Assembly (NCBI GenBank): GCA_009377755.1
Contig: WHTM01000011.1
Span: forward strand, 1-64,000
Reading direction: 5' to 3'
DNA from: Hyphomicrobiales bacterium
GTDB lineage: Bacteria > Pseudomonadota > Alphaproteobacteria > Rhizobiales > Xanthobacteraceae
Length of the DNA stretch: 64,000 bases
Shown: positions 1 to 8,037 of the stretch, piece by piece
Numbering within the stretch: position 1 is the stretch's first letter
How the letters are laid out: every line of letters starts with the position of its first letter
Notes under the pieces: model-generated
What the model was told of the DNA's origin: nothing
What the model saw: only the letters and a program-made list of their open reading frames with translations
The model's database searches: none
Made by a program: the position numbers and the translations under genes

Positions 1-63
1 ATCACGCACAAGCCCGCGCTCGCACCATCTCCGCAACCCCGGCCAGCTCCGACGGTGCGAGCG

Positions 64-282
64 CTACAGGCCGAACTCGCCGTTCAAAGGGGTCCCTTTT
101 GGATGCCGATAAGGGGTCCCAATCCAACGCCGATTGACAGATCTGGCTGCAGGGCGGTCGTTGATCGAGTCACCGGTCACATAGGAAATGTAGCCGGGGA
201 CGAGCGGCAGCACACAAGGAGACAGGAACGAAATGGTTCCTGCTGCGAACGCGGCGATCATCCCTGTGCTCGACAAGTCCAT
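64..282 (-). pseudogene. ccdA: N-terminal fragment of cytochrome c biogenesis protein CcdA
   Basis: The first ~45 residues from the ATG at 282 read as the start of CcdA/DsbD-type thiol-disulfide membrane transporters: one hydrophobic helix carrying the family motif FLSPCVLPLVPGYIS with its redox cysteine. After about residue 50 the frame runs into unrelated sequence and stops at 64. The family normally has about 240 residues and six helices, so five helices are missing. The gene starts one base inside the stop codon of the upstream membrane-protein fragment (TAATG), so the pair was probably an operon before the break. The nature of the sequence that truncates it (about 64-160) is not clear; an insertion end is my guess. 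Confidence 0.75.
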
Positions 283-596
283 TATCGTCGTGTCAGCACG
301 CCCCCTTGTGTCGATCGGATACGAGCCGGCGCGGCAGTGTGGCGACGCGCCCACCAGAAGGCGGCGAGCGGGATCACGACCCACTGGGTCAGCGGCGAGA
401 GCCCCGTCCCCATGACGGGGAGCGTTGGCATGAGGTCGGTATAGGTCCAGCTCGCGCGGACCTGGGTGTTGAGCCGTTCGCTGAAGATCGTGTAGGCCGC
501 ACCAAAGACGATGGCAAAGGCAGCGACAGCGACGTACCGTTCGTTGGGCCGACGAGCGTTGCCGAGAAGCAGCAGAGCACCCACCGGCGGAATCAC
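282..596 (-). pseudogene. C-terminal part of a small membrane protein, 5' end lost
   Basis: About 100 residues read through two hydrophobic helices separated by a hydrophilic loop with FSERLNTQVRASWTYTDLMP and a second helix ending in FWWARR. I recognise this as the type of conserved proteobacterial membrane protein of unknown function but cannot name a family. A GTG at 596 is the only in-frame start, yet the frame begins in the middle of a helix next to transposase debris, so the true 5' end is probably gone. It is translationally coupled (TAATG) to the ccdA fragment. Confidence 0.5.
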
Positions 597-612
597 TGTT
601 TGCGGCCCCCTT

Positions 613-783
613 CAACAGAGTTTGCCGAGTTCGCGCTCTCGCCGACTAGCGTCAGTCGCATCTTGCGACGTCTGGGCTCAACAATCTGAAGTCCCTGGAA
701 CTCGCCGAACCGATCCGCCGCTACGAACGCCAGTAACCCGACGAACTGATCTGCATCGATATCAAAAAGCTCGGCCGACGCTG
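613..783 (+). pseudogene. IS481-family transposase remnant
   Basis: Two reading frames joined by a frameshift near 675 give pieces of an IS481-type transposase: first the helix-turn-helix text LSPTSVSRILRRLG, then LNNLKSLELAEPIRRYERQ, an in-frame TAA, and PDELICIDIKKLGR, which contains the first aspartate of the DDE catalytic triad (family form HIDIKKLGRF). The rest of the gene is absent. One frameshift, one stop and loss of both ends make it non-functional. It abuts the serine-recombinase fragment directly, so one element was inserted into or recombined with the other. Confidence 0.7.
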
Positions 784-785
784 AT

Positions 786-1187
786 GCCAACCGCATACGG
801 CTCGAGCGACAGCTCGGAGAACTCAATCGAGAGATTGATCGGCTGGTCGATGCGATCGCGAAGGGCCATGGAGACCCGGCTGTGTTGGGGCCTCGGTCCA
901 CGGCTCTGAATGAACAGCGGAAGCAGGTCGTGGCAGAGCTCCACACGGCCCCACCGTCGACCGATGTTGTCGCGCTGCACCCCGCGATGTTGGCGCGTTA
1001 CGAGGAGCAGCTCACCCGCCTTCAAGACACCTTGTCAAAAGGGATCCGAGCCGGCGATTCCGAGGCCGCGGAGGCAATGCGCGACCTCGTCGAGACGGTC
1101 ACCGTGTTTCGTGATCCGTCAAAGCTCGGCGGCGTTGAGGTCCAAATTGCGGGTCGCCTGACCGCACTCCTCGGCGAACAGGCCTAG
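786..1187 (+). pseudogene. C-terminal fragment of a large serine recombinase
   Basis: The frame open from about 786 to the TAG at 1187 encodes the coiled-coil tail of large serine recombinases (RLERQLGELNREIDRLVDAI, then LTRLQDTLSKGI and an alanine-rich helix, ending in a GRLTALL strand). The catalytic resolvase domain and zinc-ribbon domain are missing because the sequence joins the IS481 remnant upstream. Past the TAG the same frame reads PNGVRGVWGKMVAE, which resembles the usual end of these proteins, so the TAG itself may be a nonsense mutation. It is a relic of a mobile element, consistent with the half tRNA at 1888-1926. Confidence 0.7.
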
Positions 1188-1641
1188 CCTAACGGCGTCA
1201 GAGGAGTGTGGGGAAAGATGGTAGCGGAAGTTCTGCTTCAACGCGTCGTTGCAGTCCTCGCCGTGCTCGCAACGTTCTGACTCATCATGGCGCTCTGGCC
1301 GAACTTCTTGCTGGTTCTGATCGCCGACTAACAGCCTGATTCCGCGGTCGGCGATCTCTTCGGTCTGCCGCTCCCGCTCATTCTGGGTTTCACCACACGT
1401 AAACATCTGACTCGGCGCATGGGCGCAATTCCGCCTTTGATCATCATGCCGGCAATGTCGCGACGCGGGGTCTTGTCGGACGGGCCCTGTCGCGGCACGC
1501 CTCCCGCGCGTCAGCCGGAAGCTCGCCTCTCGCTACAGCGATGGTGTCATTCCTGCATTGTCGCCGCGCGCATTGTACCGTTGGGCGTTGCAGGCCTCGT
1601 CGCGCTCGTGACTTTTGCTGGTTGATTCTTGCGCTGAATGT
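1188..1641. other. Intergenic debris, no recognisable gene
   Basis: This 454-bp stretch between the recombinase tail and tRNA-Leu has no convincing coding sequence. The plus strand reads hydrophobic but is interrupted by stops near 1278 and 1330. I see no terminal repeats. It is most likely decayed mobile DNA. Confidence 0.4.
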
Positions 1642-1728
1642 TGGTGCGGGCGGTCGGAGTCGAACCGACACTCTGTCGCCAGAACTGGATTTTGAATCCA
1701 GCGCGTCTACCAGTTCCGCCACGCCCGC
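1642..1728 (-). tRNA. tRNA-Leu (anticodon CAA), CCA encoded
   Basis: On the minus strand the sequence folds as a class II tRNA: acceptor strand GCGGGCG pairs with the 3' strand CGCCCGC, discriminator A, then an encoded CCA (1644-1642). The D-arm region reads TGGCGGAACTGGTAGACGCG, the anticodon loop is TTCAAAA with CAA, a long variable arm follows, and the T-loop GGTTCGACTCC is intact. Length including CCA is 87 nt. It lies between mobile-element remnants and a second, broken tRNA-Leu on the same strand. Confidence 0.95.
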
Positions 1729-1887
1729 GATATTGCCGCCGATGCCACCCTCAGCGCTTGACTCCTATGCGGCACCTAGCGCGATTTTGGACCAACCTGA
1801 CGGCGAATGACCTACTCGACTAAGCTCCGAAAATCCATAAACTTTTCACATCGTCGTGACAGAGCGTCGCACGGTAAACAAAACAGT

Positions 1888-1926
1888 TTTTGAGTCAGGC
1901 GCGTCTACCAATTCCGCCACAGGGGC
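1888..1926 (-). pseudogene. 5' half of a tRNA-Leu, broken at the anticodon loop
   Basis: The minus strand starts GCCCCTG, continues with the leucine-tRNA D-arm text TGGCGGAATTGGTAGACGCG, and has an anticodon stem and loop CCTGA/CTCAAAA. Directly after the loop the sequence no longer pairs or resembles a tRNA. Its acceptor differs from the intact neighbour, so it derives from another tRNA-Leu gene or copy. A break exactly in the anticodon loop is what tyrosine-integrase crossover or subsequent deletion leaves behind. The surrounding 1729-2051 has no other feature I can name. Confidence 0.7.
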
Positions 1927-2051
1927 TATATTTTCGATCATAGCGGGAGAGGCCGGACGGTCAACGGCCGTGTCTCATCCGCCGTCCGCACGCGCACAAT
2001 TTGCCGTATTTCGCTCCTATCTGGGGGGCACCGCACGTTGAGGATTCCCGC

Positions 2052-2588
2052 ATGACGTTGGCCGGGGACGGCACCGACGGCACCGACCGCATGGCAATGG
2101 TGGCGGTGGTCGTGGCCGCCGTCGCGATGGCAACGATCCTCGGCGCCTATTTCTTCGAATTCGTGCTCGGCTATGCGCCGTGTCCGCTCTGCCTCGACCA
2201 GCGCATCCCGTACTACGTCGCGATCCCCTTCGCGGTCGCGGTGGCCTTGGGTGCGCAACTCGGGGCGCCGCGGCTGCTGCTCGCCGGCGGCCTCGCGGTG
2301 GCCGCCGTCGCCATGCTGATCGGCGCTGGCCTCGGCGTCTATCATTCCGGCGTGGAGTGGAAATGGTGGGCCGGCCCGAGCGACTGTTCCGGTCCGATCA
2401 ACAGCTTCGGCACGGCGGGCGGCCTGCTGGAGACCATCGAGACGACCCCGGTCGTGCGCTGCGACGAGGCGGCCTGGCGGCTCCTCGGCCTCTCGCTCGC
2501 CGGCTACAACGTACTGATCTCGACCGCGCTTGCCGGCATCGCCCTTTGGGGCGCCGCGGCCGCGGCGGGCGACAGGAAGAGCACATGA
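2052..2588 (+). CDS. dsbB: Disulfide bond formation protein DsbB
   Basis: This inner-membrane quinone reductase family re-oxidises periplasmic DsbA-type thiol oxidases. From the ATG at 2052 the protein has 178 residues with four hydrophobic helices. The first periplasmic cysteine pair is CPLC (C44, C47), followed by the usual QR (residues 50-51); the second pair is C112 and C137 in the large periplasmic loop, matching the DsbB pattern. An upstream in-frame start at 2001 would add 17 polar residues and is less likely; an internal ATG (residue 14) is also possible. The stop overlaps the start of the next gene (ATGA), suggesting co-transcription with the flavin monooxygenase. Confidence 0.88.
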   Translation: MTLAGDGTDGTDRMAMVAVVVAAVAMATILGAYFFEFVLGYAPCPLCLDQRIPYYVAIPFAVAVALGAQLGAPRLLLAGGLAVAAVAMLIGAGLGVYHSGVEWKWWAGPSDCSGPINSFGTAGGLLETIETTPVVRCDEAAWRLLGLSLAGYNVLISTALAGIALWGAAAAAGDRKST

Positions 2589-3829
2589 ACGTCATCATCG
2601 TCGGCGCCGGCATCGGCGGGCTCACGCTCGGGCTGCGGCTGCACCGGGCCGGCATCGCCTGCCGCATCTATGAGGCCGCGCCGGAACTCAAGCCGCTCGG
2701 CGTCGGCATCAATCTCCTGCCGCATGCCACTCGGGAACTCGCCGAGCTGGGACTCCTGCCGGCACTCGAACGGGTCTCGGTGACGACGCGCGAGATCGCC
2801 TATTTCAATCGCTTCGGCCAGTTCATCTACTCGGATCCGTCCGGTCGCTACGGCGGCTACGACTGGCCGCAGTTCTCGATCCACCGTGGCGACCTTCAGA
2901 TGGTGCTGCTCGACGCCTTCATCGAGTGTGCCGGCCGAAAGGCGATCATCACCGGCCACCGCTGCGTCGGGGTGGAGCAGGACGCAACCGGCGCCACGGC
3001 GCATTTCGAGAGCACGCTCGCGCGCGCGCCCCTGCCGTCCTATCGCGCCGATATCGTGGTGGCCTGCGACGGCATCCATTCGATGATCCGCAAGCAGTTT
3101 CACCCGGACGAAGGTCAGCCGCGTTATTCCGGCCTCAACATGTGGCGTGGGGTGACGCGCTGGAAACCGTTCCTCACTGGCGCCAGCATGGTGCGCATCG
3201 GCTGGCCGGAGGCCGCTAAGGTTCTGGTCTACCCCATCCGCGACAATATCGACGCCGAAGGGCGCCAGCTCATCAACTGGGTCTGCAGCATCGAGCAGGA
3301 GATGCCGATCGCGCAGCGGGACTGGAATCGGCAAGGGCGGCTCGACGACTTCCTGCCGGCGATTGCCGACTGGACTTTTCCCTGGCTCGACGTGCCGACC
3401 ATGTGCCGCGCCGCCGACCAGATACTGGAATATCCCATGGTCGACCAGGACCCGCTGCCGTTCTGGGGTGATGGCCGCGTCACCCTGCTCGGCGACGCCG
3501 CGCATCCGATGCTGCCGCGCGGCGCCAACGGCGGCGCGCAGGCGATCCTCGACTGCCGCGCGCTGACGCAGACGCTGCTCAGCGGTGTCGATCCGGTGGC
3601 GGCGCTGAAGGCCTACGAGGCGGAGCGCAGGCCTGCTACCGCCCGGGTGGTCCTGCGCAACCGCGAGGCACCGCCCGATGCGATCCTGGAGGAGGTCTAC
3701 CGCCGCACCGGCGACAAGCCGTTCACCCGCATCGAGGACGTGATCAGCGCCGACGAGCTTGCCGCGCTCAACGACGGCTACAAGCGCGTCGCCGGCTTCG
3801 ACCACGAGCGCCTGCGCGCCGCGGGGTGA
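2585..3829 (+). CDS. FAD-dependent monooxygenase (UbiH/salicylate hydroxylase type)
   Basis: The 414-residue protein begins with a Rossmann dinucleotide-binding motif GAGIGG (residues 7-12) and has the second FAD motif GDAAHPMLPRGANGGAQA near residue 303, typical of single-component flavoprotein hydroxylases using NAD(P)H and O2. The middle contains the conserved DG of the family (VACDGIHSMIR). Substrate is not readable; members of this subgroup act on aromatic or phenazine-like acids. The start overlaps the dsbB stop by four bases. Its last 16 codons lie inside a ~200-bp segment that is repeated at 7839-8037. Confidence 0.85.
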   Translation: MNVIIVGAGIGGLTLGLRLHRAGIACRIYEAAPELKPLGVGINLLPHATRELAELGLLPALERVSVTTREIAYFNRFGQFIYSDPSGRYGGYDWPQFSIHRGDLQMVLLDAFIECAGRKAIITGHRCVGVEQDATGATAHFESTLARAPLPSYRADIVVACDGIHSMIRKQFHPDEGQPRYSGLNMWRGVTRWKPFLTGASMVRIGWPEAAKVLVYPIRDNIDAEGRQLINWVCSIEQEMPIAQRDWNRQGRLDDFLPAIADWTFPWLDVPTMCRAADQILEYPMVDQDPLPFWGDGRVTLLGDAAHPMLPRGANGGAQAILDCRALTQTLLSGVDPVAALKAYEAERRPATARVVLRNREAPPDAILEEVYRRTGDKPFTRIEDVISADELAALNDGYKRVAGFDHERLRAAG

Positions 3830-3983
3830 GTTTTCTCTGACGTATCAACTCGGTCGTCCCCGCGAAAGCGGGGACCCATACGCCGTGCGCTCTCGATAGA
3901 CCTGTGGCTATGGGTTCCCGCTTTCGCGGGAACGACCGTGTGGAGAGGTTTCCGCTGCTCCTCCAGCATCGCCACCGGCGCGG
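3783..3983. repeat. Direct repeat copy 1 (gene-junction duplication)
   Basis: This ~200-bp segment is repeated with scattered mismatches at 7839-8037. It includes the 3' end of the flavin monooxygenase (peptide ERLRAA before the stop), a palindromic pair at 3852-3938, and on the minus strand the last codons of a cyclase gene (VAMLEE) without the rest of that gene. In copy 2 the cyclase end belongs to an intact gene. The two copies bracket the AraC regulator and two secreted-protein genes. Confidence 0.85.
3852..3938. repeat. Palindromic repeat pair (REP-like)
   Basis: Two near-perfect palindromes in inverted orientation: the first contains CCCCGCGAAAGCGGGG (from 3852), the second CCCGCTTTCGCGGG (to 3938), separated by ~30 bp. 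The whole unit can fold into a long hairpin. The same unit occurs at 7908-7993 and a related one at 43411-43508. It lies just past the stop of the monooxygenase and may act as a bidirectional terminator. Confidence 0.8.
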
Positions 3984-3984
3984 T

Positions 3985-5094
3985 TCAGACTCCGGCCGCT
4001 GCGAAGGCAGCGGCGCGGACGTCCGACGGCGCTTCGCCATAGGTGCGACGGAAGGTGCGGTGGAAATAGGAGAGGTCGCCGAAGCCAGCCTCGAAGGCGA
4101 CGGCGGTGATGGTCATGCCGGCGTTGCGGAGGTTGCTCAGCATGCGGTGCGCGCGGATGAGGCGCTGGCCGAGCACGTATTCCGTGAACGTCGTGCCCTC
4201 GCTCTCGAACAGCATCTGCACGTAGCGCGGCGTCACCCGCTGGCGGGCGGCGACCGCGACCACCGACAGGCTCATGTCGCCGAGATGCGCGGCTATGTCG
4301 GCCTTGACTGCGTTGAGCCGGCCGGCGCGCACGCCGCGGCCTTCGGCGACATACGTGGCGTCCCGGCCCGCGCCGATCGCGAGCGCGGCGAGATCGTACA
4401 CGTGCGTCACGACCAGGCGCCGCAGCTCGGGTGAAGCCAGCGCCTCGTTGTCGCGCAGCACGTTGAGGTAGCCGGCAAGCAGCCGCAGCGCCTCGCTGTC
4501 GCGCGGCATCCGGCGCACGAACGCGTCCTCGAGGCCCGGCACCAGCGGCGCGAGCGCCGCGCGCGGGAGCCGGAGGCCGACGAGCCGCGACGGCTCGTTA
4601 AAGATGACTCCCCCGCGGTCTGCGCTCGAGAACAGCGCCGCGTCGCCGTTCGCGATCACCGTCTCGCGGCCCAGTTGCCAGACGGTGTTCACGCCCTTTG
4701 CAATGAGACCCATGATGAGGTCGTCGCTGCCGTCCGCCATGAGCTCGGGCGTTCGCTCGACGCGGAAGCAGGTGCTTGCCGTCGAAATGATGCCGAGCCC
4801 GGGCAACGCGCGCAGCACCCCCTCGGCGGCAAACGGCCGGTCGCACGGCGTCGGCTCAATATCGAGCCGGCAGATTTCGCGTCCGATGACTTCGCGCAAA
4901 AACGCAAGGCCCTCCCGCGGCGGCAGGTCCTCGGTCGAGAACCGCAGCGTTGCGAAATCAGGCGCCCCCGAGGCCACGGACACTGCTCCCCTGCTGTCCG
5001 CGCGCGAAAATAGCTTTGTCGCAGTTGAGTGACGCCGGTTCACACCCGCGGAGATTTCTCCCTGGTGGACCGGCGAAACGTCATGGAGAATCAC
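3985..5094 (-). CDS. AraC-family transcriptional regulator
   Basis: The 369-residue protein has a variable N-terminal sensing domain of the AraC-binding type (about residues 60-230) and a C-terminal double helix-turn-helix (about 260-362) with family text ITAVAFEAGFGDLSYFHRTFRRTYGEAPSDVR. It probably controls genes in or next to its island, such as the secreted protein downstream on the opposite strand (divergent, 426 bp apart). The ligand is unknown. The stop lies one base from the end of direct repeat copy 1. Confidence 0.9.
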   Translation of the reverse strand: MILHDVSPVHQGEISAGVNRRHSTATKLFSRADSRGAVSVASGAPDFATLRFSTEDLPPREGLAFLREVIGREICRLDIEPTPCDRPFAAEGVLRALPGLGIISTASTCFRVERTPELMADGSDDLIMGLIAKGVNTVWQLGRETVIANGDAALFSSADRGGVIFNEPSRLVGLRLPRAALAPLVPGLEDAFVRRMPRDSEALRLLAGYLNVLRDNEALASPELRRLVVTHVYDLAALAIGAGRDATYVAEGRGVRAGRLNAVKADIAAHLGDMSLSVVAVAARQRVTPRYVQMLFESEGTTFTEYVLGQRLIRAHRMLSNLRNAGMTITAVAFEAGFGDLSYFHRTFRRTYGEAPSDVRAAAFAAAGV

Positions 5095-5520
5095 GTCGCC
5101 ATGCCCGGCCTTTCTGGCCGGCTTCGGTCAGCTTATCCCGGACGCCGTAAAGCGCAGCGGTAATTTCCTACCTGGTACTTCGTTTCCGGAAGCATGTTCG
5201 TTCGCTCCTGTCCAAGATCGGCGCATCCAGCTCGGGTAAAATTCAATAGCGACAGTTGGAAGGGGCGCCACTTTGTCGAGGAAGAGTGCCATCGCACAAC
5301 AAAGGCGCGCACGTCGGCGCCGGATGTGCGCACTCATCCGGGTGTCCGTTTCCCGAGTCCTTGACTGCACGCCACGGCGGCACATGACGCCGGCGCCACG
5401 CTTGCCCAGTCTGATCGGGGAAGTCCAAGCGATCGGCCGACAGGAACTTGGCCGGCCCAACAAGAACAAGCGGCGATCGATAGGCGGTCGCATCGATCTT
5501 GCAAACCAAAGGGGAGAGTC
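5095..5520. other. Divergent intergenic region
   Basis: This 426-bp region separates the AraC regulator from the divergently transcribed secreted protein and should hold both promoters. I see no convincing gene, no clear -35/-10 pair and no strong palindrome. A good ribosome binding site (AAAGGGGAGAG) closes it just before 5521. Confidence 0.4.
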
Positions 5521-7158
5521 ATGAGCATATTTCGTTCCAGCGCGCTCGCGGGTGTCATCGCACTGTCGTGTCTCGCGCAGGCCCCCGCATGGGCGGCGGG
5601 TAGAGTCGCCCAAGGTGTGGTCTTCCCGACCATGCCAGACGATCCGGCCTTCAGCACACCGGCAGTTGAGTTGTCGGCGGCGGAGAGGGAAGACCTTCTT
5701 CGCCGGCTGCATGCAAAGCGAGAGCGGTTGGCTGACGAAGCCAACGCAGCGGTCAAACCAAACGCGGGGAGCAACGGTGGACTCGCCGCTCCCGGCCGCG
5801 AAACCACAGTGGCAACCGATGATGAAGACGAGACGCACGGAACGCTTCTCATCGGGCGCAATGTCAAGAATACCCTGGCCGAGGCTGCCGGGAACAGCAC
5901 GCTGGCGGAGCCGGCGGCCATCAACAACCGCCGTCGGGTGCTCTACGCTGGGAACTTCCGCCATATCGAGCGCTCGACGAACCATGGCGTGACGTATGTC
6001 GCCAGCTCGTTCCCAGCCGGCCCGGCCGATGCGCCGACCGTGTGCTGCGACAACGACATGGTGATGGACGACGCGACCAAGATCGGATTCAACAGCACAC
6101 TGTACGTCAACCCCGCCTTAACTAACGGTGTCGTACGCATCTTCGTTCGCCCGCCCAGTCTCGGCGCCGCCAACTGCTTCTACACGATCGATCCGGCGGG
6201 CAGGGCCAACAATATTCTGCCTGACTATCCACACATCGCGGTGAGCCGGAACTTCCTCTACCTCTCGATCAACGCGCTGCCGACCACCGGCACCGGCTTC
6301 GCCCGCATGTACCGCTTCAACCTCGCCCAGATGCGGAGCTGCGCGGCCGTGGCATTCACGACGTTTACGGTAAGCCATGCCACGTTCGGGCAACGGGTGT
6401 GGGTGCCTGCGGAGGGCGCCTATAACCAGACGCGCATGCTGTGGACTCAGCACGACAACGCGACCACCATCCGGATCTTCGACTGGCAGGAGGCGGCAGC
6501 GGCCCCGGTGCAGGTGACGCGCGCTGTCCAGGCCTCCAACTTCAGTAACCCGGACTGCCGTGGCGGCATCGGCAACTTCGACTTCATCCAGCGGAGTACA
6601 GCCTGGTCGATCGCCGGGTTCCGCACCCGCAGCACGGTGGCAAGAGGCAACCACCAGCCAACCGGACTGCTCGCGGTCTACTGGCACTCCGCGCCGACCG
6701 GCGGACTCACGCAGGCCCATGTCCGTGCGGCGGTGTTCTCGCTGGCGGGCCTTGGGCTCCTCAACCAGCCGCACATCTTCAATCAGAACTTCTGCTTCGG
6801 CTACCCGGCCGTCACCGGCAATATCTTCGGCGATATCGGCCTCTCGATCGCATGGGGCGGCAGGGCTGGCGGGGGCGGCTTTGCGGTCCGCGCAGGCGTC
6901 GGCATCGATGACGACTTTACCCCGGGTCTCGGCTTCTTCGGGACGGTCTTTCCAACCGCGATCGGCGTTGCCAATCGGTCGGACGGGCGGTACGGCGACT
7001 ACCACACCATCCATCCGTACCAGCCCTGCGACCGCTGGTTCGGCGCCACCAACTACGCGTGGGATAGCGCACCCGTAGACAGCGCCGCCGATGTGAATGC
7101 ACGCTGGGTCGAGTTCGGCCGCGAGGCGAACCTGTCATGCTATGAGCACGCGCAGTGA
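5521..7158 (+). CDS. Secreted protein of unknown function, possible beta-propeller
   Basis: The 545-residue product has a clear Sec signal peptide (hydrophobic core then APAWAAG near residue 26). Residues about 50-78 form a charged helix (LSAAEREDLLRRLHAKRERL). From about 140 onward the protein is rich in short beta-strands with aromatic and glycine turns (RRVLYAGNFRHIERSTNHG, then VTYVASSFP), suggesting a sialidase-like or propeller fold, but I see no catalytic motif and do not recognise the family. Conserved cysteines (CCDND, NPDCRGG, QPCDRW) suggest disulfides in the periplasm or outside. It lies in an island flanked by direct repeats, upstream of a small secreted protein that shares the charged helix. 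Confidence 0.75.
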   Translation: MSIFRSSALAGVIALSCLAQAPAWAAGRVAQGVVFPTMPDDPAFSTPAVELSAAEREDLLRRLHAKRERLADEANAAVKPNAGSNGGLAAPGRETTVATDDEDETHGTLLIGRNVKNTLAEAAGNSTLAEPAAINNRRRVLYAGNFRHIERSTNHGVTYVASSFPAGPADAPTVCCDNDMVMDDATKIGFNSTLYVNPALTNGVVRIFVRPPSLGAANCFYTIDPAGRANNILPDYPHIAVSRNFLYLSINALPTTGTGFARMYRFNLAQMRSCAAVAFTTFTVSHATFGQRVWVPAEGAYNQTRMLWTQHDNATTIRIFDWQEAAAAPVQVTRAVQASNFSNPDCRGGIGNFDFIQRSTAWSIAGFRTRSTVARGNHQPTGLLAVYWHSAPTGGLTQAHVRAAVFSLAGLGLLNQPHIFNQNFCFGYPAVTGNIFGDIGLSIAWGGRAGGGGFAVRAGVGIDDDFTPGLGFFGTVFPTAIGVANRSDGRYGDYHTIHPYQPCDRWFGATNYAWDSAPVDSAADVNARWVEFGREANLSCYEHAQ

Positions 7159-7318
7159 GACCGGTCTGATAGCGCCGGCCCTGCTGACGTAGGTTGGTAT
7201 CTGCGCTATCCGCGGCCCCGCCCCTCGGCGGGGCCGCTAGCAACTGCGCTCGGCCGGTGGCCTCATTTTCGCCTGGGTGCGAGCCCATGTCCCTGGCGGG
7301 GTTCTAGGGAGCAAAGCC

Positions 7319-7636
7319 ATGCAAGCTTCAGGCTCCAGCGATCACCGCCGGTCCATGCCTCTTCTCACACGTCTCGGCACGTGCATGGTGAGCCTCGTGC
7401 TCGGCGCCTTCTGGTTGTCGCCGCCGGTGACATCAGGCGCGGCGCAGTCATCGACCCGCTCGGGGACGATCGCTCCCACGCCGTCCACCTCTCCCGAAGC
7501 CAGCCGCCCGCATAAGGACCTGACCGCCGCGCAGAGCGAGGAGCTTCTGCGTCGCAAGCAGGAGCGGCAGGAACGCATGGCCGAGGAGGCGCAGCGGCGC
7601 TTCGAAGAGGAGGAAGCTCAGCGCAGGCGCCGTTGA
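7319..7636 (+). CDS. Small exported protein with charged helical tail
   Basis: From the ATG at 7319 (GGGAG eight bases upstream) the product has 105 residues: a positively charged N-terminus, one hydrophobic segment (LGTCMVSLVLGAFWLSPPV), a proline/serine linker, and a highly charged alpha-helix (LTAAQSEELLRRKQERQERM) rich in E and R to the end. The helix closely resembles residues 51-78 of the larger secreted protein 160 bp upstream, so the two probably share a module. An upstream start at 7277 is possible. Function unknown; it could bind the same partner as its neighbour. Confidence 0.6.
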   Translation: MQASGSSDHRRSMPLLTRLGTCMVSLVLGAFWLSPPVTSGAAQSSTRSGTIAPTPSTSPEASRPHKDLTAAQSEELLRRKQERQERMAEEAQRRFEEEEAQRRRR

Positions 7637-7838
7637 CCAGCGCGTGGCCGCCTGCGACCGCGCAATTCCGACGTCAAGTCGGAGACAACCAATAGCGTGG
7701 CGCTGACAATGTGCTCGGAGCGACACTCGCTTCGCTCGGCCAGAATCATCAGGGTCCGCGCGCGTAAGGCCGTACTGGTCCATGAGGTAGCGGACGATAT
7801 CGGCCGTGCGCGGCGTCCGGCGCGGCCACTTTGCTGGC

Positions 7839-8037
7839 AGCGCGTCGCCGGTTTCGAGCACGAGCGCCTGCGCGCCGCGGAGTGAGTTTTCTCTGACGTA
7901 TCACCTCGGTCGTCCCGCGAAAGCGGGGACCCATACTTCGCGCACTCTCGATAGACCTGTGGCTATGGGTTCCCGCTTTCGCGGAAACGACCGTGTGGAG
8001 AGGTTTTGGCTACTCCTCCAGCATCGCCACGGCGCGG
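7839..8037. repeat. Direct repeat copy 2 (gene-junction duplication)
   Basis: This is the second copy of the segment at 3783-3983. It contains a monooxygenase tail (ERLRAAE then stop) with no gene attached, the palindromic pair at 7908-7993, and the real 3' end of the cyclase gene. Together the copies imply that the monooxygenase and the cyclase once converged directly and that the ~3.8 kb between the copies was added with duplication of the junction. The preceding 7637-7838 shows no recognisable gene. Confidence 0.85.
7908..7993. repeat. Palindromic repeat pair (REP-like), second copy
   Basis: This has the same structure as 3852-3938, with small deletions in each arm. It lies just past the 3' end of the cyclase gene, so it may serve as its terminator. 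Confidence 0.8.

Noticed and set aside
5128-5985. Long minus-strand open frame opposite the start of the secreted-protein gene
   Set aside because: It has no start context, its composition is that of an antisense shadow, and the plus-strand gene has a signal peptide and ribosome binding site.
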